A stretch of DNA of 64,000 bases from Williamsia deligens (lineage in GTDB: Bacteria > Actinomycetota > Actinomycetes > Mycobacteriales > Mycobacteriaceae): positions 2,218,796 to 2,282,795 of the forward strand of contig NZ_JAMTCI010000001.1 in assembly GCF_024171765.1 (NCBI RefSeq), given 5' to 3'. The notes beneath the pieces were generated by a model. The model searched no databases, had not been told where the DNA came from, and saw nothing but the letters and a program-made list of their open reading frames with translations. A program made the position numbers and the translations under genes. Within the stretch, counting starts at the first letter, position 1. The number at the start of each line of letters is the position of its first letter. This document shows, piece after piece, positions 60,259 to 64,000 of this stretch.

Positions 60259-61233
60259 TCACCGCACCGATCGATGCGGCATCAGCGCGTCCGGCGGGAT
60301 CTGGCCGAAGCGGCCCGCGTTGAAGTCCTCGATCGCGTCGACGACCTCCTGCTTGGTGGTCATCACGAACGGACCGTAGGCGAACACCGGCTCGCGGATC
60401 GGACGGCCGCCCAGCAGCAGGACCTCCATCGCCGGACGGTTCGAGTCCTGCGACGCCGCGGCAGAGACGGTGATCCGGTCGCCCGGGCCGAGCACCGCGA
60501 GCTGGCCGCCGGCGATCGGGTGTCCCAGCGGACCGACGGTGCCCTCGCCCGACAGGACGTACACGAGCGCGTTGTGGTCACGCTGCCACGGCACGTTCAG
60601 CTGGGCGCCGGGCTCGATCGTCGCGTGCGCCAGCGTGATCGGCGTCCGCGTGGCACCCGGCCCCTGGTGATCGCCGATCGCGCCGGCGATGATGCGCACC
60701 AGCGAGCCGCCGTCGGTGGAGGAGACGAGACGCGTCTGCCCGCCCTCGATGGACTGGTACGCGGGAGTCGAGAACTTCTCGGACTTCGGCAGGTTCACCC
60801 ACAGCTGGATCCCGTGGAACACGCCCCCGCTCTCGACGAGTTCGGCGGGCGGGGTCTCGATGTGGAGGATGCCCGCGCCCGCGGTCATCCACTGGGTGGC
60901 GCCGTCGGCGATGAGGCCGCCGCCGCCGTGGGAGTCCTGGTGCGCGAACTTGCCGTCGATGATGTAGGTGACGGTCTCGAACCCGCGGTGGGGGTGCCAG
61001 CTGGTGCCCTTGGGCTCGCCGGGCTCGTAGTCGACCTCACCCATCTGGTCCATGTGGATGAACGGGTCGAGGTCTGCCTTGCTCACCCCGGCGAACGCGC
61101 GGACCACCGGGAAACCCTCGCCCTCGTACCCGCGGGGGCCGGTGGTGACGGAACGGACGGGGCGTTCGGTGTCGGTGGGTGCGGGCGCCGCCACGCGGTC
61201 CAGCGTCAACGTGTCTGCGGTCACTGCGGCCAT
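60259..61233 (-). CDS. Pirin family protein
   Basis: 324 residues of the bicupin pirin family. The N-terminal metal site is in HPHRGFETVTYI with later His and Glu (HQDSHGGGG, HIETPPAE); the Pirin_C domain holds ALVYVLSGEG and VLGPGD. Some pirins oxidise quercetin, others bind transcription factors or act in metabolism, so the role is open. ATG at 61233 with a GGAGGA ribosome site. No operon partner. Confidence 0.9.
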   Translation of the reverse strand: MAAVTADTLTLDRVAAPAPTDTERPVRSVTTGPRGYEGEGFPVVRAFAGVSKADLDPFIHMDQMGEVDYEPGEPKGTSWHPHRGFETVTYIIDGKFAHQDSHGGGGLIADGATQWMTAGAGILHIETPPAELVESGGVFHGIQLWVNLPKSEKFSTPAYQSIEGGQTRLVSSTDGGSLVRIIAGAIGDHQGPGATRTPITLAHATIEPGAQLNVPWQRDHNALVYVLSGEGTVGPLGHPIAGGQLAVLGPGDRITVSAAASQDSNRPAMEVLLLGGRPIREPVFAYGPFVMTTKQEVVDAIEDFNAGRFGQIPPDALMPHRSVR

Positions 61234-61406
61234 GAGGTCCTCCTCGCGGTGCGCGCCTGCGTGGGCGCGTCTCGAGTCGATCGTCGCCGATCGCGTCCCG
61301 ATGGGCGGGACGACCGGTATAGCCGGACCCCGGTCCGTTTCATTCCGTGTCCGGTCTCACGTGGTGGAGAGCAGACAGCGGCCGTCGGGTGCCTACTGTG
61401 GAGGTC

Positions 61407-62396
61407 ATGTCCAGGGTGCAGCCCGCGACCGCAGGGGGTCCGGTGACGTTCGAGGTCCGCTCTGTTGCCGGCCCCGACGGCGTCGCGATCGCCTACCGCG
61501 TCTCCGCCCCCGTGGGCGCCACGTCCGGCTCCGCGCCGACGCTGTTCCTCGTCCACGGCTGGGCGCAGAACTCCGGCAGCTGGAATGCCGGGCTCCTGGA
61601 CGACCTCGCGCAGCGTCACCGCATCGTCGCCGTCGACCTGCGCGGCCACGGTGCCTCCGGCTTGCCCCCTGTGGACCCGGACGCCGCGGGTGCCGGGTAT
61701 ACCGCGGACCTGCTCGCCGGGGATGTCGAGGCCGTGCTCGCGGCGGAGTCGTCGTCGGCCACCAGCGCGTTCGACGCGCCTGCCGTCGGTGACGCCGGTG
61801 TGGTCGCGGTCGGGTGGAGCTACGGCGGACTCGTCATCTGCGACGTGCTGTCGCGACGGGCCACCGCGGGCGTCACCGGGCCCGCGATCGTCGGAGTCGG
61901 GCTCGTCGGCGCGATCACCTCGCTCGGTCGCGGGGAGCGGGGTGGGCGTGTGGGCGATGCGATGCGCGCAGCTCTGCCCGACGCCTACGCCGACGACCCC
62001 CGCACCGCGATCCGCGCGCTCTCGTCGTTCGGGGCCGCCCTGGTCCCCGCCGACCGCAGCGATCTCGGCGCACAGTCGCAGTACTTCTTCGGTGCGTCCC
62101 TGATGACCGCGCCGTCCGCCCGGGCGGGGTTGTTCGCCCGCGCCGTCTCCCACGACGACCTGCTGCGGTCGCTCCGGATGCCGGTGTTGGTGCTGCACGG
62201 CACCGACGACACCGTCGTCGACGTGAGTGCGGCGCACCACGCCGCGTCGATGCTGTCCGACGGCGATGTCCACCTCGATCTGTGGGACGGCGCCGGGCAC
62301 GCGCCGTTCGTCGAGGACCCGACCCGCTTCGCGGCCGCGCTCGACGGGCTCGTGTCGCGGTCGGCGGCCGCCTCTGTGAGCGAGGCCGTGCGATGA
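61407..62396 (+). CDS. Alpha/beta hydrolase coupled to mshA
   Basis: 329 residues. [14 protein letters not shown], nucleophile elbow VGWSYGG, Asp in [10 protein letters not shown] and His in GAGHAPF give a complete catalytic triad. Substrate unknown. The ATG is seven bases after TACTGT (61394-61399) and also has GGAGG just upstream. Its stop overlaps the mshA start (ATGA), so it is co-translated with the first mycothiol enzyme. Any link to mycothiol is inference. Confidence 0.85.
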   Translation: MSRVQPATAGGPVTFEVRSVAGPDGVAIAYRVSAPVGATSGSAPTLFLVHGWAQNSGSWNAGLLDDLAQRHRIVAVDLRGHGASGLPPVDPDAAGAGYTADLLAGDVEAVLAAESSSATSAFDAPAVGDAGVVAVGWSYGGLVICDVLSRRATAGVTGPAIVGVGLVGAITSLGRGERGGRVGDAMRAALPDAYADDPRTAIRALSSFGAALVPADRSDLGAQSQYFFGASLMTAPSARAGLFARAVSHDDLLRSLRMPVLVLHGTDDTVVDVSAAHHAASMLSDGDVHLDLWDGAGHAPFVEDPTRFAAALDGLVSRSAAASVSEAVR

Positions 62397-63748
62397 CGCT
62401 GCGTCGCGTCGCCGTCCTGTCGGTGCACACCTCGCCTCTGGCCCAGCCCGGCACCGGCGACGCCGGGGGCATGAACGTCTACGTCTGGCAGACCGCGCGG
62501 GAACTCGCGCGACGCGGCGTCGAAGTGGAGATCTTCACCCGGGCGACGTCGTCCGCGGACGAGCCGGTGGTGCACGCGGCCGACGGGATCACCGTCCGCC
62601 ACGTGATCGCGGGCCCGTTCGAGGGCCTGGACAAGCGGGACCTGCCGACGCAGCTGTGCGCGTTCGCGGCCGGGGTGCTGCGGGCCGAGGCCGTGCACCC
62701 GCCCGGCCACTACGACCTCGTGCACTCCCACTACTGGCTGTCGGGTCAGGTCGGATGGCTGGCGCGCGACCGCTGGCGGGTGCCGCTGGTGCACACCGCG
62801 CACACCCTGGCCGCCGTGAAGAACGCCTCCCTGGCCGCCGGCGACGAGCCCGAGCCGATGCTGCGTCAGGTCGGGGAACAACAGGTCGTCGACGAGGCGG
62901 ACCGGTTGGTGGCCAACACCGTCGCCGAGGCGCGCCAACTGATCTCGATCCACCACGCCGATCCGGCTCGCGTGGACGTCGCGACGCCCGGCGTCGACCT
63001 GGACGTCTACCGGCCGGGCTCCCGGGCACAGGCCCGTCGCGACCTGCGGGCACTGGGCGTCGACATCGCCGACGACGAGACCGTCGTCACCTTCGTCGGA
63101 CGGATCCAGCCGCTCAAGGCCCCCGACGTGCTGCTCCGGGCCATCGCACCGCTGATCGCCGCACCGGGCTCGCGGATGCGTCTGCTCGTCGTCGGCGGGC
63201 CCTCGGGCAGCGGCCTGGCCCGGCCCACCGCCCTCATCGACCTCGCCCGCGAACTCGGTGTCGCCGACTCCGTGACCTTCCTGCCCCCGCAGCCGCCGCA
63301 GCGACTCGCGCAGATCTACCGGGCGACGGACCTCGTGGGGGTGCCGAGCCATTCCGAGAGCTTCGGCCTGGTCGCCATCGAGGCGCAGGCCAGCGGTGTC
63401 CCGGTCGTCGCCGCCGACGTGGGCGGACTCGGTGTGGCCGTCGACGACGGCGTCACCGGCACGCTGGTCGCCGGGCACGACATCGATCGCTGGACCGCCG
63501 CGCTGGCGGGCACACTCGCCTCGCCCGCGGAGCTCGCGCGGATGGGGCAGGCGGCGGCACTCCACGCCCGCCGGTTCTCCTGGGCGTCCACGGCCGACCA
63601 ACTCCTCGACAGCTACCACCGCGCCGTCGCCGACTACTCCGCGCTCGGGCGTCCGGCCGATCCTGCCGACGCCGTCCGGGCGACCCGGCCACCGGCCACC
63701 GGTCGTGCCCGACGGTGGGCACGCCGTCGCGCCGGCATCCGCGCCTGA
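62393..63748 (+). CDS. mshA: D-inositol-3-phosphate glycosyltransferase MshA
   Basis: 451 residues of the GT-B fold, GT4 family. N-terminal acceptor domain with [32 protein letters not shown] and [12 protein letters not shown]-terminal UDP-GlcNAc domain with [17 protein letters not shown] and the E-x7-E motif [17 protein letters not shown]. It makes the first intermediate of mycothiol. ATG overlaps the hydrolase stop. A basic tail ([11 protein letters not shown]) ends the protein. Confidence 0.95.
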   Translation: MTLRRVAVLSVHTSPLAQPGTGDAGGMNVYVWQTARELARRGVEVEIFTRATSSADEPVVHAADGITVRHVIAGPFEGLDKRDLPTQLCAFAAGVLRAEAVHPPGHYDLVHSHYWLSGQVGWLARDRWRVPLVHTAHTLAAVKNASLAAGDEPEPMLRQVGEQQVVDEADRLVANTVAEARQLISIHHADPARVDVATPGVDLDVYRPGSRAQARRDLRALGVDIADDETVVTFVGRIQPLKAPDVLLRAIAPLIAAPGSRMRLLVVGGPSGSGLARPTALIDLARELGVADSVTFLPPQPPQRLAQIYRATDLVGVPSHSESFGLVAIEAQASGVPVVAADVGGLGVAVDDGVTGTLVAGHDIDRWTAALAGTLASPAELARMGQAAALHARRFSWASTADQLLDSYHRAVADYSALGRPADPADAVRATRPPATGRARRWARRRAGIRA

Positions 63749-63775
63749 CCCGTTCCCGACACGAAGGAGTCCCCC

Positions 63776-64000
63776 ATGACGCAGTCGGTCGATCCGCACC
63801 TCAGTGGACGGCGCCGTCCGCCCCGCATCGTCGAACAGTCCGACGCCATCCAGAAGGCGTTGCACGAGCGCGGGATCGAGTTCTCGCTGAAGAACTCCGG
63901 CGGCGCGGACACCGAGCACATCGTCATCGAGCTGCCCGGTGAGCGGAAGCTCAAGACGACGGTGCTGCTGACCGTCGGCAAGCCGGGTGTGCGGATCGAG
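63776..64000 (+). CDS. YbjN-like protein (N-terminal part)
   Basis: 75 residues to the window edge. It has a strong ribosome site (GAAGGAG) before ATG 63776. The visible part (ALHERGIEFSLKNSGGADTEHIVIELPGERKLKTTVLLTVGKPGVRIE) fits the YbjN domain, a type III secretion chaperone-like fold. It follows mshA as Rv0487 follows Rv0486. Function unknown; the rest lies outside. Confidence 0.75.
   Translation, partial: MTQSVDPHLSGRRRPPRIVEQSDAIQKALHERGIEFSLKNSGGADTEHIVIELPGERKLKTTVLLTVGKPGVRIE

Noticed and set aside
61985-63919. 644-codon open frame on the reverse strand
   Set aside because: Antisense to mshA and its neighbours, with no family resemblance.
1-64000. tRNA or rRNA genes, transposases, integrases and phage genes
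   Set aside because: None was recognised on either strand; the gaps are short and filled by promoters, hairpins or arrays.

Overview
The window is very GC-rich, uses many GTG starts and carries ATGA/GTGA gene overlaps throughout. Its gene content is that of a mycolic-acid actinobacterium: a Mce4 steroid importer, KstR-type operators, mycothiol glycosyltransferase MshA, DisA, CarD and MhuD. Gordonia or a close relative (Rhodococcus/Williamsia group) is the best guess. No rRNA, tRNA, CRISPR array, transposase or phage gene was seen.

Positions 1-32450 form a cholesterol/steroid side-chain degradation locus. It starts with the end of a CYP125-type P450. After a class A beta-lactamase and a small NTF2-like gene comes a reverse operon (ltp3, ltp4, DUF35), divergent from an F420/LLM oxidoreductase and an acyl-CoA synthetase. 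Next are a CYP102-like P450 with a TetR regulator, echA19 divergent from fadD19, a nitronate-monooxygenase-like gene, and the reverse operon fadE26-fadE27-fadD17. Then fdxD, hsd4A and the ten-gene mce4 operon (yrbE4AB, mce4A-F, mas4AB). An FKBP lipoprotein and an aldehyde dehydrogenase close the block. Six copies of the KstR palindrome TnnAACnnGTTnnA, one with a single mismatch, lie in front of these units. Together they describe uptake (Mce4), terminal oxidation (CYP125), CoA activation (FadD19, FadD17), dehydrogenation (FadE26/27), hydration and dehydrogenation (EchA19, Hsd4A) and thiolytic or aldolytic cleavage (Ltp/DUF35).

Positions 32475-45056 are a housekeeping block syntenic with Mycobacterium tuberculosis Rv3592-Rv3579c: a LON-domain protein, mhuD, an alpha/beta hydrolase, mutY, a beta carbonic anhydrase, a membrane protein, disA, a thioesterase, radA, lpqE, carD, ispD, ispF, cysS and an rRNA methyltransferase.

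Positions 45057-64000 are more accessory. They hold a TerD/coiled-coil/GIY-YIG fusion with less GC-biased codon use; a TetR-Rieske oxygenase-DapB-like module with a strong paired operator; an orphan pxpA; a carboxylesterase, an SDR, a TetR regulator and an alpha/beta hydrolase bounded by a diverged direct repeat; and a DUF2599 lipoprotein. A metal island follows, with a KmtR-like repressor and CDF exporter facing a zinc ABC importer that has a Zur-like box. The window ends with a pirin, an alpha/beta hydrolase coupled to mshA, and the start of a YbjN-like gene.

The most unusual DNA is a set of palindromic arrays of 20-, 21- and 24-bp units placed exactly between convergent genes (1470, 7928, 13991, 30135 and 56951). 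The 20-bp family occurs three times, each around a long near-perfect hairpin. The TerD/GIY-YIG fusion is the best candidate for an undescribed protein system.
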